In this document: positions 1 through 8,749 of the stretch, piece by piece | How positions within the stretch are numbered: position 1 is the first letter of the stretch | How the letters are laid out: each line of letters begins with the position of its first letter | Assembly: GCF_030548295.1 (NCBI RefSeq) | Contig: NZ_JAUOSB010000001.1 | Coordinates: forward strand, 777,958 to 841,957 | Length of the DNA stretch: 64,000 nucleotides | Origin: Wenyingzhuangia sp. 2_MG-2023 | GTDB taxonomy: Bacteria; Bacteroidota; Bacteroidia; Flavobacteriales; Flavobacteriaceae | Direction: 5' to 3' | Made by a program: the position numbers and the translations under genes | The notes under the pieces: generated by a model | Database searches by the model: none | Seen by the model: only the letters and a program-made list of their open reading frames with translations | Told to the model about the DNA's origin: nothing

Positions 1-2
1 CA

Positions 3-1481
3 GGAATATTTACCAGTTCGTGTAACGTAGACACGATGAATTACTCTTTAGATGATAGCGATGTTTTTATTGATTCTATCATTATAGAAGCTTCTAACAA
101 TAGTTTTTTAGAAGAAGACATTGTAACATCTATAACAAATTATTCAAGATCTATCACGGCCTCTTTACCAAGTTCTAGTCAAGACAAAGAATTGGTGTTG
201 AGTATATTTTTATCAGATGGAATTTCTACAATTCCAGCATCTGGAGAGGCATTTCCAACAGGAGAATCTTCATTAAAAGCTTTTGGTTTTGGATTGGAAG
301 AAGCGTATTCACTTAATTTAAAAGTATTAGAGCCTTTTGAGTCAGATACAGAATTTATCTCTGTTTGGAGAGCAGAAGCGGGTGAGAAAATTACACTTCC
401 GTTAATTGAAACTGGAAACTACAATTTTAAGGTTTTTTGGGGTGATGGAGAAAGCAGTATTGTGGCAACATATGATTTAGAATCTGCAAGTCATACTTAT
501 GCGGAAGCAGGAGATTATACCGTTACCGTTTGGGGAGTTCTTCAAGGATTCAACTTTGATTTGACCGATGCTAGTGCAGATAATATTTTAGATATTACAG
601 ATTGGGGAACCATCACACTAGGAAACGATGGAGGTTATTTTAGAAGTTGCGCAAATCTACAAATTAGTGCTTCAAACACACCAGACTTAAGTGAAACAAC
701 CAACTTTAGAACCATGTTTAGAGAAGCTACGTCGTTCAATAGCAACATCAATCATTGGGATGTGAGTAAGGTTGATAGTATGTGGGATATGTTTTACAAA
801 GCTTCAAATTTCAATCAACCTTTAGACAATTGGGATGTAAGTAGTGTGACAACTTTTGAAACCATGTTCAACCAAACGGCTTTCAATCAAGATATTTCGG
901 GGTGGAATGTAAGTAGTGCCACAACGCTAAAGAACATGTTTAGAGATTGTCCTTTCAATCAACCAATCGGAAATTGGGATATTTCTAATGTTACAAGTCT
1001 TCAATCAACCTTTAGAGATAATGATGCTTTTGATCAAGATCTTTCAGGATGGGGAGATAAATTACAAAACATAATTACCATGCGTGAATTGTTTAGAGGT
1101 TCTGATTACAATGGAGATTTGAGCGCTTGGGATGTGAGCAAAGTGGTAAGTATGTGGGACATGTTTAAAGATAGCAAGTTTAACAATGCTTCTGTTTTGG
1201 TTTGGAACTTAGACAATTTAGACAATATGGAAACCATGTTTGGAGGAGAAAGCGCTTTCAATCAAGATATTTCTGTGTGGGATGTAAGCTCTGTAGTAAA
1301 CATGCAAAATTTATTTAACGGAAATACAGTTTTCAACCAAGATCTTTCAGGTTGGGATGTGAGTAATGTAAAATGTAATTACGCTTTTGATACAGGGGCA
1401 TCACAATGGGAAGATGCTCATAAGCCGGTTTTTACTGCCGACCAATTTGACAACAATTCTTTTTGTAGTAGAGATAATTAA
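3..1481 (+). CDS. BspA-type (DUF285) surface protein, 5'-truncated by the window edge
   Basis: The reading frame stays open from base 3 to the TAA at 1479-1481. The first ATG (36) is not preceded by a signal peptide, so the true start probably lies left of the window. The N-terminal third is Ser/Thr/Glu-rich. Around 420-540 it carries a PKD-like stretch (WGDGESS, later HTYAEAGDYTVTVWG). From about 700 to 1380 it holds a run of about 25-residue units with the signature F-N-x-x-[IL]-x-x-W-[DN]-V-S-x-[VA] and a Met-Phe pair, which is the DUF285/BspA repeat found in bacterial surface and lipoproteins. It ends in a Cys-containing tail without a recognisable T9SS sorting domain. A cell-surface adhesion or scaffold role is inferred from the family only. 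Confidence 0.75.
   Translation, partial: GIFTSSCNVDTMNYSLDDSDVFIDSIIIEASNNSFLEEDIVTSITNYSRSITASLPSSSQDKELVLSIFLSDGISTIPASGEAFPTGESSLKAFGFGLEEAYSLNLKVLEPFESDTEFISVWRAEAGEKITLPLIETGNYNFKVFWGDGESSIVATYDLESASHTYAEAGDYTVTVWGVLQGFNFDLTDASADNILDITDWGTITLGNDGGYFRSCANLQISASNTPDLSETTNFRTMFREATSFNSNINHWDVSKVDSMWDMFYKASNFNQPLDNWDVSSVTTFETMFNQTAFNQDISGWNVSSATTLKNMFRDCPFNQPIGNWDISNVTSLQSTFRDNDAFDQDLSGWGDKLQNIITMRELFRGSDYNGDLSAWDVSKVVSMWDMFKDSKFNNASVLVWNLDNLDNMETMFGGESAFNQDISVWDVSSVVNMQNLFNGNTVFNQDLSGWDVSNVKCNYAFDTGASQWEDAHKPVFTADQFDNNSFCSRDN
700..1380 (+). repeat. Tandem coding repeats of the DUF285 protein
   Basis: Around nine imperfect units of about 72-75 bp encode variants of FNQDISGWNVSS. Strings such as ttcaatcaa and tgggatgtaagtagtgt recur between units. 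The repeats lie wholly inside the open reading frame and keep the frame. Confidence 0.7.
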
Positions 1482-1510
1482 TTCTTAGAAAAGAATTGTT
1501 GTCTTAAATA

Positions 1511-1546
1511 AACAAAGAAGAGGTCATTAACCTCTTCTTTGTTTTT
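1511..1546 (+). terminator. Rho-independent terminator of the DUF285 gene
   Basis: The arms 1511-1524 and 1530-1543 form a perfect 14-bp stem around a 5-nt loop, followed by a T run to 1546. It lies 30 bp after the stop codon. Confidence 0.85.
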
Positions 1547-1583
1547 ACAAAAATTAGACTTTAATGATGAAAAAAATATAAAA

Positions 1584-3461
1584 ATGAAAAATGTAATTTT
1601 AGTAGTAACAACACTATTTACCTTGATGATGTATGGATGTATGGAAGATGAAAGACAACCATCAGCTATTGCTAAAGAAGATCCAGACACTATTTCTAGA
1701 GACTCTACCAAGGCTATTTACCGTCAATTTTTCTTTAGTGGCTCGCACAATTCGTATTCTGGAAATTTAAGTGGAATGAAACGCGAGGGAATTAAAACAC
1801 AGTTAGAACAAGGACTTCGTTTTTTTGAGTTTGATTTGTTTACTTACAATACTGAAAATAAAATGCAAATCTCAGTTTCGGAAGTTGCTGATGTATATAC
1901 TGTTTTTGAGCTTCAAGAAACCTCTCATTTGCTTTCTTATACAAACAATAGTGGTGAACTAAGAATACAAAAACTGATTGATGGTGCGTCTGAATTGGTA
2001 TTAGAAACTACGCTTGAATCCGGGGCTAGAAGTTTTACATCATTGACTTTCGAAAACAAAGAATATTTGATGAGCTTTCATGATTCTAGTAAAAAACTAA
2101 CAATGTATCGTATAGAGAATACAAAACTGGAACTTCTTTTTTCTACAACAATGGAGATGGCAGAAGCTAGTTTGTCAACCTTTGTATTCAAAGAGAAAGC
2201 ATACATAATGCTATATGATAACACAAGTAGCAAAAGTATAATCAATGAAATTTCTTTTGAAGGTACTAAAGCTGTTTTAGGAAAAGAAATGTATCAAATG
2301 TCTTCAGTTGTGGCTGGAGTTAAAATGACTCCCTTTGTACAAAAGGATGTGCTTTATGTTTTTCAACATAGCGATAATAGTGTTGCTAGTTTTTTGGTTG
2401 ATAAAATCAATACTACGAGTGGAACATGGTCTGTTGAGTCAAGCGTTAGAGGGAGTTCAGATTTGTTAAAAGGAAATGTACAGGCTGTTCACAAAGAAAA
2501 TCATTTGTATGTTAATAGTTATGCTGCTAACGGAGATGTAATTGGGGCACAATTGGTAATGGATCAAGAAAAACCAAACCTTGTCTTTGAGTATAGCAAT
2601 AGTGAGGATATGATTTCAGGAGCAAATGCTTCTGTCTTTCCAGCAACAAAAGGGTATTATCTTTTTTTACAAAAGGGATTAGAGCTTCAGATGAATTTGA
2701 TAACTATTGGAGTTTTAACGTTAGGACATGATGAACCAGGAGATGCCGTAGACCTTTCTGTAGACAATCCAAATTCCATTTTTTTGGCAGATTGGATTGC
2801 TTATATAGCCAATTGGAGCGATGAACATCCGTACCACGAACCACTTTTTATCATGACAGAGTTGAAAGAATATCAACAGTGGATGGCAGATGCCAAGTGG
2901 AGAAATATTATAGAATTGATGCAAGAAAATTTTGGAGAAAAATTAAGATATCATAGTTCTAATGGTTTTAAAAATGAAGACTTGGTTGACGAGTCTAAAA
3001 TAGTAGATGGAGAAACACTTTATTTTATGGATGAAAATGGTGACAAAGAGCAAGGTTTGTTAGGTAAAGTTATCTTGTACATACAGCCTAATAACAATAT
3101 CACCAAAAGTGCATATACCAATGATTTTATACCTTTTGAAACTGTTGACGGAGAACTTCAGGCCAATTTTTTACAACTAAAACGTTATAGAGAAAACAAC
3201 AAATTAGTATCTCCAGATTGGAGAAAGCCAGGTAGTTACGGAAATGATTTTGGTGATTATATTGATCAAAAAGACAATAGCTATATCAGTAGAATTTTTC
3301 ATATGGAAAGTTCTTTGGGAGACAGTCAATATGATAATATTCAGTGCACAAACGTGATGTTTGGAGTTTCTGATAGACCTTTTGATAAAGGCTTGTATTC
3401 AAATTATATAAGTCAGCAAAAAATAAAAAACACACTAGAACAAGTGCTAGGTTGTGATTAA
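1584..3461 (+). CDS. Lipoprotein with a split PI-PLC-like phosphodiesterase domain
   Basis: I chose the ATG at 1584 over an in-frame ATG at 1539, because 1539 lies inside the preceding terminator and 1584 opens a clean lipoprotein signal (lipobox LMMYGC, Cys19). The 625-residue protein has SGSHNSYSG (His55), then QGLRFFEFDLF, as in the X domain of bacterial PI-PLC-like phosphodiesterases. A second GHDEPG (His382) and EPLFIMTELKEY resemble the second half of the same domain. In classic members the two catalytic His are tens of residues apart. Here about 290 residues lie between, made of short beta-rich units (SHLLSYTN, EYLMSFHDSS, AYIMLYDN, LYVFQHSD) that look like a beta-propeller. The substrate is unknown; surface phosphodiester or lipid cleavage is an inference. 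It stands alone between two terminators. Confidence 0.6.
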   Translation: MKNVILVVTTLFTLMMYGCMEDERQPSAIAKEDPDTISRDSTKAIYRQFFFSGSHNSYSGNLSGMKREGIKTQLEQGLRFFEFDLFTYNTENKMQISVSEVADVYTVFELQETSHLLSYTNNSGELRIQKLIDGASELVLETTLESGARSFTSLTFENKEYLMSFHDSSKKLTMYRIENTKLELLFSTTMEMAEASLSTFVFKEKAYIMLYDNTSSKSIINEISFEGTKAVLGKEMYQMSSVVAGVKMTPFVQKDVLYVFQHSDNSVASFLVDKINTTSGTWSVESSVRGSSDLLKGNVQAVHKENHLYVNSYAANGDVIGAQLVMDQEKPNLVFEYSNSEDMISGANASVFPATKGYYLFLQKGLELQMNLITIGVLTLGHDEPGDAVDLSVDNPNSIFLADWIAYIANWSDEHPYHEPLFIMTELKEYQQWMADAKWRNIIELMQENFGEKLRYHSSNGFKNEDLVDESKIVDGETLYFMDENGDKEQGLLGKVILYIQPNNNITKSAYTNDFIPFETVDGELQANFLQLKRYRENNKLVSPDWRKPGSYGNDFGDYIDQKDNSYISRIFHMESSLGDSQYDNIQCTNVMFGVSDRPFDKGLYSNYISQQKIKNTLEQVLGCD

Positions 3462-3514
3462 ATAGATGATTTTTTGTTTAGGTTTTGTTTGGAACTATGT
3501 CGTTGATATAGTTC

Positions 3515-3552
3515 AAAGCCTCACTAGTGATAAGAGTGAGGCTTTTGTTTTT
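3515..3552. terminator. Convergent terminator between PI-PLC-like and CDGSH genes
   Basis: Arms 3515-3524 and 3536-3545 form a 10-bp stem (AAAGCCTCAC/GTGAGGCTTT) followed by tttgttttttc. It sits between the stop codons of the plus-strand gene (3461) and the minus-strand gene (3553), so it may serve both. Confidence 0.8.
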
Positions 3553-3762
3553 TCATGAATTATGACTTCCATCACAATAAGGTTTATTTTGGCTTTTTCC
3601 ACAACCACAAAGTGCAACACCACCTGTCTTTTCTCCTTTAAATCTTAATGGAGATCCTCCTCCTTTTTCTTTATGTGCACCATCGCAAAAAGGTTTGGTT
3701 TCTGAGTGTCCACAGGTGCAATAAGAATAATTTTTTCCTTCTTCTAATTCTACTATTGGCAT
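3553..3762 (-). CDS. Double CDGSH iron-sulfur protein (copy 1)
   Basis: This 69-residue protein has two CDGSH motifs. The first runs CTCGHSETKPFCDGAH and the second CGCGKSQNKPYCDGSH, each with the C-x-C-x2-[ST]-x3-P-x-C-D-G-[SA]-H pattern that binds a [2Fe-2S] cluster through three Cys and one His. Both sites are complete. There is no signal peptide, so it should be cytosolic. Family members act in redox or iron-sulfur transfer; the specific role is unknown. It is the last gene of a repeated barrel-then-CDGSH arrangement, and its closest local relative is the gene at 4707-4931. Confidence 0.9.
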   Translation of the reverse strand: MPIVELEEGKNYSYCTCGHSETKPFCDGAHKEKGGGSPLRFKGEKTGGVALCGCGKSQNKPYCDGSHNS

Positions 3763-3910
3763 AAATTATTTGTTTTAGTTGTGAGATAAAACTAAGTAAA
3801 AATGATTTTAGACAGCGTATAAATTAAGGAACTAAATTTTGATTAGTTTATTGTTATCTATGTGTTTTTTTACTGCTTTCAAACAATACATCTATTATTT
3901 TTGTGTTGTT

Positions 3911-4609
3911 TTAAAGTTTATATCTCATTATCATCCCTCCGTGAAAACTACTTAGAACGATTGCAGCATTTGGAGTTGCTTCAACTTTTTGTTGGGTAGT
4001 ATCATTTTCTAAAGTGTAAGTTTCCAAATTTGCATTCAAATACCCAAAATTGATTCCCAAACTAAAACGATTAGAGATTTTTCTTAGATATCCTAAAGTG
4101 GTTGCAAAACCTATATTTCCTCCTTTTAGGGTTTGTTTACTGTCAATTTCTATTTCTTGATGGAAATAAAAATAACCGACAGAAGGCTCAAAAAAAAGTT
4201 CATTTTTTTCATTTCCAAAAGTAAAAGAGGAAATAGTGCTAATAGCAAGGTAATGAAGTTGCGATTTGTTTTTTAAAATTCCTTCTTCAGCAGGTTGATT
4301 TTCCGTTATGAAAAGTGTTGTATACTCTTCTCCTTCATTTCTGTTTTGTAAATATTTAAGACCTATACGGGTGTTTTTAAAAAACGTAGGTTTGTAATAA
4401 CCAGTAATACTGTATTGCATTCCAGTGGTAACCGTTTGTGTAGTTTTTCTGTGAAATTGAGAAGCTGTTTGTTCTCCAGTAATTCTATAGGTACTTCCAA
4501 CATTGGCATCTACAAAAAATCGGTTTTCAGAATGGTATTGAGCAATGGAGTTTTGTGTTATAAATAACAAAGCAAACCAAAGTATGTTTTTAAATGCAGT
4601 GTGTGTCAT
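3911..4609 (-). CDS. Outer-membrane beta-barrel protein (copy 1)
   Basis: The 232-residue protein starts with a Sec signal peptide ending near NSIAQ. The rest alternates polar and aromatic/hydrophobic residues and ends in a basic -MRYKL tail, as expected of an 8-10 stranded barrel. The stretch GGNIGFATTLGYLRKISNRF aligns with GGNIGFDMNIGYKRMLTQKF in the lipoprotein at 4935-5990, and FGNEKNEL with FGNKKNEL, so the two are paralogues. It lies upstream of CDGSH copy 1 in the transcription direction. I do not recognise a named family or ligand. Confidence 0.65.
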   Translation of the reverse strand: MTHTAFKNILWFALLFITQNSIAQYHSENRFFVDANVGSTYRITGEQTASQFHRKTTQTVTTGMQYSITGYYKPTFFKNTRIGLKYLQNRNEGEEYTTLFITENQPAEEGILKNKSQLHYLAISTISSFTFGNEKNELFFEPSVGYFYFHQEIEIDSKQTLKGGNIGFATTLGYLRKISNRFSLGINFGYLNANLETYTLENDTTQQKVEATPNAAIVLSSFHGGMIMRYKL

Positions 4610-4655
4610 TTTAGGAGGATTATAGTGAAATTGAAAACTTGGATAAATATAAAAA

Positions 4656-4683
4656 AAGGTCTCTGCTTAGTAGCAAAGACCTT
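4656..4683 (-). terminator. Terminator after CDGSH copy 2
   Basis: A stem of 11 bp with one mismatch (arms starting AAGGTCT at 4656 and ending AGACCTT at 4683) is followed, on the minus strand, by a run of T. It separates the two barrel/CDGSH units. Confidence 0.75.
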
Positions 4684-4706
4684 GTCTAAAAAATAAAGGT
4701 TTATTT

Positions 4707-4931
4707 TTAATGAGATCCATCGCAATAAGGAGCATTTTGTGTACTTCCACATGTGCATAAAAAAATCATTTCAGTTTCGGGAATTTTAAACAGCAAAGGT
4801 TTCCGAACAGTGTCTTTATGATTACCATCGCAAAAAGGCCTATCCTCACTTTTGTTACATGTACAATAAGCGTATGTTTTGTCTTTTGTAAGATGACAGG
4901 CTTTGGGAGTGGGAATCGGTTTTTGTGTCAA
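4707..4931 (-). CDS. Double CDGSH iron-sulfur protein (copy 2)
   Basis: 74 residues with two complete CDGSH sites, CTCNKSEDRPFCDGNH and CTCGSTQNAPYCDGSH. Every Cys and His cluster ligand is present in both. It follows the barrel lipoprotein gene with a gap of only 3 bp, so the two are almost certainly co-transcribed. The protein ends at the last CDGSH motif. A cytosolic [2Fe-2S] protein is expected from the family; the link to an envelope barrel is an observation without known mechanism. Confidence 0.9.
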   Translation of the reverse strand: MTQKPIPTPKACHLTKDKTYAYCTCNKSEDRPFCDGNHKDTVRKPLLFKIPETEMIFLCTCGSTQNAPYCDGSH

Positions 4932-4934
4932 AGT

Positions 4935-5990
4935 TTATAGTTTATAACTGAGAAGAACTCCTAAATTTATGTTTGATAAATTGATTGCATTTTCTTTATC
5001 TAGTTCAATGGTTTCACTATTCTGGCCATCATTTAAGCGGTATTTTGTGATGTTACCACCAAAAAGACCAAGATTTAGCCCCAATCCAAATTTTTGAGTC
5101 AGCATTCTTTTGTAGCCAATATTCATGTCAAAACCAATATTACCTCCATTTGAGCTGATGTTGGCGGCATTTAATTTTACGGTTTCTTCATAAGTAAAAT
5201 AACCAAGAGATACATCTATTAAAAGTTCATTTTTCTTGTTTCCAAAGCTATAATTAGATAAGAGACTTGCTGCAAAATAATTTACAGAACTATCTATGTT
5301 TAAAGTTCCATATTGAGTCGGTCTTCCATCGTTAAATTCTATAAAAGCATTGTTGATTTGACCACCATAATATGCATGTGTATATTTGAAACCAATTCCT
5401 GAGTTTTTTAAATATTTGTAATAAGAACTAAATGAAAACTGTGTTCCTGTTTTTATAATTTCAGAGATAGCTTTGCTAAACTCAGTACTTTTATCTAAAT
5501 CACCCGTTCTAAAGGCAGGTCCAACAACAAAGTTGATCAACAAAGGATATTTAACAGTGTCTTTGTGACGATATAAATTGGCATTTTTAACCATTTTAGC
5601 ATAATCAATAGCAAGAGAATCACTAGGTGATGCATCACTTTTTAAAATATCAGCAGCAAATCTGTGACAGCTAGATCCCCAAAATGAAGGCTTGTAATAT
5701 TGCTTGATACCAATAAGATTTCCTCCGTTAGCTCTTGCAGAATCTTTGATGATTTGCAACATTCTATCATAACCACAGTTTGTTGTGGTTCCTTTGTCGT
5801 CTACTTTGATGGATCCAAGAAATTCATCTTTAGAATAATCTCTAGAGAAATGTTCCTCGGGTTCAAAAACTTGAATGGAATCCGTAGGTTTTAAAGCAGG
5901 ATATTTTTTTACAAAATTACTTCGAATTAACGGACTACAAGAGGTTAAAACCAAGAACGTAATTAAAGGGAGTGTTAGTTTTTTTAGCAT
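4935..5990 (-). CDS. Lipoprotein with C-terminal beta-barrel-like domain (copy 2)
   Basis: The 351-residue protein has a lipoprotein signal with lipobox LTSC (Cys18). The N-terminal part, to about residue 125, is a compact domain with paired Cys and the segment RANGGNLIGIKQY, reminiscent of small lipoprotein domains that track gene dosage or metal, but I cannot name it. The C-terminal about 200 residues are a barrel-like domain clearly related to the protein at 3911-4609 (shared GGNIGF, FGN-KNEL, -YKL end). So copy 2 is a fusion of a lipid-anchored head and the barrel, or copy 1 has lost the head. It leads an operon with CDGSH copy 2. Confidence 0.6.
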   Translation of the reverse strand: MLKKLTLPLITFLVLTSCSPLIRSNFVKKYPALKPTDSIQVFEPEEHFSRDYSKDEFLGSIKVDDKGTTTNCGYDRMLQIIKDSARANGGNLIGIKQYYKPSFWGSSCHRFAADILKSDASPSDSLAIDYAKMVKNANLYRHKDTVKYPLLINFVVGPAFRTGDLDKSTEFSKAISEIIKTGTQFSFSSYYKYLKNSGIGFKYTHAYYGGQINNAFIEFNDGRPTQYGTLNIDSSVNYFAASLLSNYSFGNKKNELLIDVSLGYFTYEETVKLNAANISSNGGNIGFDMNIGYKRMLTQKFGLGLNLGLFGGNITKYRLNDGQNSETIELDKENAINLSNINLGVLLSYKL

Positions 5991-6044
5991 TTTTTTTTCG
6001 TGCTAAAATATACATTAAGATAGGGAATTAGGTTAATTTTTTAT

Positions 6045-6080
6045 TAAAAAAAGCCCTTGACAAATTTATGTCAAAGGCTT
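6045..6080 (-). terminator. Terminator of lpdA
   Basis: Arms 6051-6061 and 6070-6080 form an 11-bp stem with one mismatch. On the minus strand it is followed by a T-rich tail (A run at 6045-6052 on the plus strand). It lies 24 bp past the lpdA stop. Confidence 0.8.
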
Positions 6081-6103
6081 AAATCTAAACTATTTTAAGT
6101 GTT

Positions 6104-7507
6104 TTATGCGTGAATAGCTCTATCTGCTGTAGCAGCCAAACAAGCTTCTTTAATTGCTTCTGTATATGTTGGGTGTGCATGAGACATTCTTGCAACATCT
6201 TCTGCGGATGCCCTAAACTCCATAGCCACAACTGCCTCAGCAATCATATCTGCAGCACGAGCACCAATCATGTGAACTCCTAAAATTTCATCTGTAGTAG
6301 CATCTGCTAATACTTTTATTACACCATCAGTGTCCATAGAAGCTCTTGCTCTACCCAAAGCTCTCATGTTAAAAGAACCTGTTTTGTAAGAAATTCCTTC
6401 TTCTTTTAGCTGTGCTTCCGTTTTACCAACAGAGGCAACTTCTGGCCAGGTATATACGACTCCAGGAATCAAGTTGTAGTTGATGTGTGGTTTTTCACCT
6501 GCAATCAATTCAGCAACCATAGTTCCTTCTTCTTCTGCTTTGTGAGCCAACATAGCACCTTTTACTACATCACCAATAGCGTAAATATTTTCAATATTAG
6601 TTTGTAAGTGATCGTTGGTTTCTATTTGTCCTCTTTGAGTCGTTTTAATTCCAATATTGTTCAATCCTAATCCTTTGGTAAAAGGAACACGACCTACAGA
6701 AATTAAAGAGTAATCTCCTTCAAAAACAACTTCTTCTCCTTTTTTATTGTCAGCCGTTACTTTCACTCCATCTCCCGTATTGGTTACAGATGTTACTTTG
6801 TGACTTACAAAGAATTTTAAGCCTTGTTTCTTTAAAGATTTTTGTAATTCTTTAGATAACATAGCATCCATTCCTGGAACAATTTTAGGCATGTATTCTA
6901 TCACAGATACTTCTGCACCTAAACGTTTGTACACTTGTCCTAATTCCAATCCAATCACTCCACCACCAATCACAATTAAGTGTTTAGGCACTTCTTTTAA
7001 TTTTAAAGCTTCGGTAGAAGTAATCACTCTTTCTTTATCAATATTGATAAAAGGTAAAGATCCTGGTTTAGATCCTGTTGCAATAATGGTTTTTGAAGAT
7101 TCAATTTTTTCTACAGAACCATCGTTTTTATGAATGTTGATGTGTGTTGTGTCAAAAAATTCTCCACGACCTTCATAAACATCAATCTTGTTTTTGTCCA
7201 TTAAAAAGTTGATTCCCGCAGAAGTTTGAGAAACTACTTCTCCTTTACGTTCAATCATTTTAGGAAAATCTAAAGTGATGTTTTCTACACCAATTCCATG
7301 TTTGTCAAAATGAGATAACGCATCATGATAGTGATGAGAAGAGTCTAATAAAGCTTTAGAAGGAATACATCCTACATTTAAACAAGTACCACCCATGGTG
7401 CTGTACTTTTCTATAATAGCAGTTTTTAATCCTAATTGTGCGCAACGAATAGCTGCTACATATCCTCCTGGTCCAGAACCGATCACGGTTACGTCGTACT
7501 TGTTCAT
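6104..7507 (-). CDS. lpdA: Dihydrolipoyl dehydrogenase (E3)
   Basis: This flavoprotein reoxidises dihydrolipoamide of 2-oxoacid dehydrogenase complexes or the glycine cleavage system, passing electrons to NAD+. The 467-residue length is standard. The FAD motif GSGPGGYVAA is at residue 10, the redox disulfide in GGTCLNVGCIPSK (Cys42, Cys47), the NAD-binding motif GGGVIGLELG in the middle, and the catalytic HAHPTYTEAIKEA near the C-terminus. All catalytic residues are intact. It is monocistronic, with its own promoter and terminator, so its partner E1/E2 genes are not beside it. Confidence 0.97.
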   Translation of the reverse strand: MNKYDVTVIGSGPGGYVAAIRCAQLGLKTAIIEKYSTMGGTCLNVGCIPSKALLDSSHHYHDALSHFDKHGIGVENITLDFPKMIERKGEVVSQTSAGINFLMDKNKIDVYEGRGEFFDTTHINIHKNDGSVEKIESSKTIIATGSKPGSLPFINIDKERVITSTEALKLKEVPKHLIVIGGGVIGLELGQVYKRLGAEVSVIEYMPKIVPGMDAMLSKELQKSLKKQGLKFFVSHKVTSVTNTGDGVKVTADNKKGEEVVFEGDYSLISVGRVPFTKGLGLNNIGIKTTQRGQIETNDHLQTNIENIYAIGDVVKGAMLAHKAEEEGTMVAELIAGEKPHINYNLIPGVVYTWPEVASVGKTEAQLKEEGISYKTGSFNMRALGRARASMDTDGVIKVLADATTDEILGVHMIGARAADMIAEAVVAMEFRASAEDVARMSHAHPTYTEAIKEACLAATADRAIHA

Positions 7508-7539
7508 GAAAGTATATTTTTATTTGACTTTGTGTATAA

Positions 7540-7547
7540 CAAAAGTA
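7540..7547 (-). promoter_or_regulatory. Candidate -7 element of the lpdA promoter
   Basis: On the minus strand this reads TACTTTTG, a match to the Bacteroidota -7 consensus TAnnTTTG. It predicts a transcript start about 29 bases before the lpdA ATG. No clear TTG is seen at the -33 distance. Confidence 0.5.
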
Positions 7548-7625
7548 AAGAAAAGCGGGCAAGTCTGTTTGTCGAAGTTCTTTAAAAAACGTTTTTTTAC
7601 TATTTGTTGATTTTTTAATTGTTTT

Positions 7626-8252
7626 CTAAATAGGAAAGCCTAATATTTTTCCCATTCCTACAGTAAATAACCAACCTCCGTAGATGGCATGTTCTACACT
7701 TACCCAAAACCATGATTTTGTTTTGGAATAGGTATAAGCAAAAATATATCCTCCTATAAAAGTCATGAGCAGTACCAGCCAGTTGTGAAACATTAAATGA
7801 CCAATTGAAAAAATAAAAGCGTTGATTAGATAAAATAATTGTGGTGTATAAGTGATTTTTCGATACCTGTAAAAAAAGAAAACTCGGTAGATGTACTCTT
7901 GAGGGATAACGGATAAAAAGGTGTAAATCAACAGCATTCTAAACCATAAAGTAGGTTGTGTAGTGATTGATGTAAACAACAACTCAGGATTGGTGAATTG
8001 GATATATAGCAATGTTGATGAAAAAATAAATAAAGAACGAATTCCTACTTTTTTCCAAAATTGAATAGGTTTTACTTGCTTGGTTTTCTTAAATAATGAA
8101 CTTCTATAACGGATGCTCAAGTAAATAATATAAACAAAAGGAATGATGGATATTTGTAGTTTTAACTGAGCTGAAAATTCAGGAAGTCCAAGAAATATGG
8201 GGAATATCACAAAGAATACTATAAGTTCTGTAAAATGTTTTTTAGCTAACAT
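7626..8252 (-). CDS. CPBP-family intramembrane metalloprotease
   Basis: The 208-residue, strongly hydrophobic protein has about six membrane segments. Its C-terminal half shows the CPBP (Abi) motifs in order: PQEYIYRVFF (the ExxxR box, with Gln in place of the first Glu of the usual EExxxR), FSIGHLMFH (FxxxH), and SVEHAIYGG (third His box). Relatives cleave prenylated peptides or membrane substrates; the target here is unknown. It stands alone between lpdA and a small lipoprotein gene. Confidence 0.75.
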   Translation of the reverse strand: MLAKKHFTELIVFFVIFPIFLGLPEFSAQLKLQISIIPFVYIIYLSIRYRSSLFKKTKQVKPIQFWKKVGIRSLFIFSSTLLYIQFTNPELLFTSITTQPTLWFRMLLIYTFLSVIPQEYIYRVFFFYRYRKITYTPQLFYLINAFIFSIGHLMFHNWLVLLMTFIGGYIFAYTYSKTKSWFWVSVEHAIYGGWLFTVGMGKILGFPI

Positions 8253-8323
8253 CTGGTGGTTTTTGCTTAGGTCGTAAAAAAGAGAGATAACTTAGAGTAT
8301 GAGGTTGGATTTTAGAAACAAAA

Positions 8324-8749
8324 TCAGCGCAGATTTTGACGGTATTTTTTCTGGAAGTACATAAAGTAATTGTATAACAAATAATTTACTTCGTAACCAT
8401 AGTTTATGCTGGTGTCGTAATCTATTCTCATGCAATACAAATCGCCACTATATCTTGTAGGCTGAAAAACACGAATATTCCAATTGTTAACGTAGATTTG
8501 ATTCTTAATTTCTAAGTAAGATTGACTGTAAAAACCTCGTGGTCTAGCGTTGGTGATGAGCCAAGTGTTAAAACCAGGATCTATGATGATGATTTCGTAT
8601 TCCTCCTCCTCGTTTACAATTCTTATGGTGTCGGTTTCTGAGTGAATATTTTTATCAACAACATTGTTTTTAGTCGAGCTGCAATAAACCATAGAGGCAG
8701 CAATTATAAAAGAAAAAAAAACTTTTGATAAAAGAGATTTCATGTTCAT
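8324..8749 (-). CDS. Small lipoprotein, DUF6146-like
   Basis: A 141-residue protein with a lipoprotein-type signal (SMVYC, Cys about 23). It has a Glu-rich linker and a compact domain with the segments IDPGFNTWLIT, RPRGFYSQSYLE and NYGYEVNYLLYNYFMYFQ. It resembles the Bacteroidota family DUF6146, a recognition from memory that a profile search should confirm. Two Met codons in the first three allow a start at 8749 or 8743. Function unknown. Confidence 0.6.
   Translation of the reverse strand: MNMKSLLSKVFFSFIIAASMVYCSSTKNNVVDKNIHSETDTIRIVNEEEEYEIIIIDPGFNTWLITNARPRGFYSQSYLEIKNQIYVNNWNIRVFQPTRYSGDLYCMRIDYDTSINYGYEVNYLLYNYFMYFQKKYRQNLR

Noticed and set aside
1539..1583. Longer start for the PI-PLC-like lipoprotein
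   Set aside because: It would begin within the preceding terminator and put 15 charged residues in front of the lipoprotein signal.
7583..7597. AAAAAACGTTTTTT palindrome downstream of the lpdA promoter region as a terminator
   Set aside because: It has no loop and an A/T-only stem apart from one CG step. It is as likely to be chance in AT-rich DNA.
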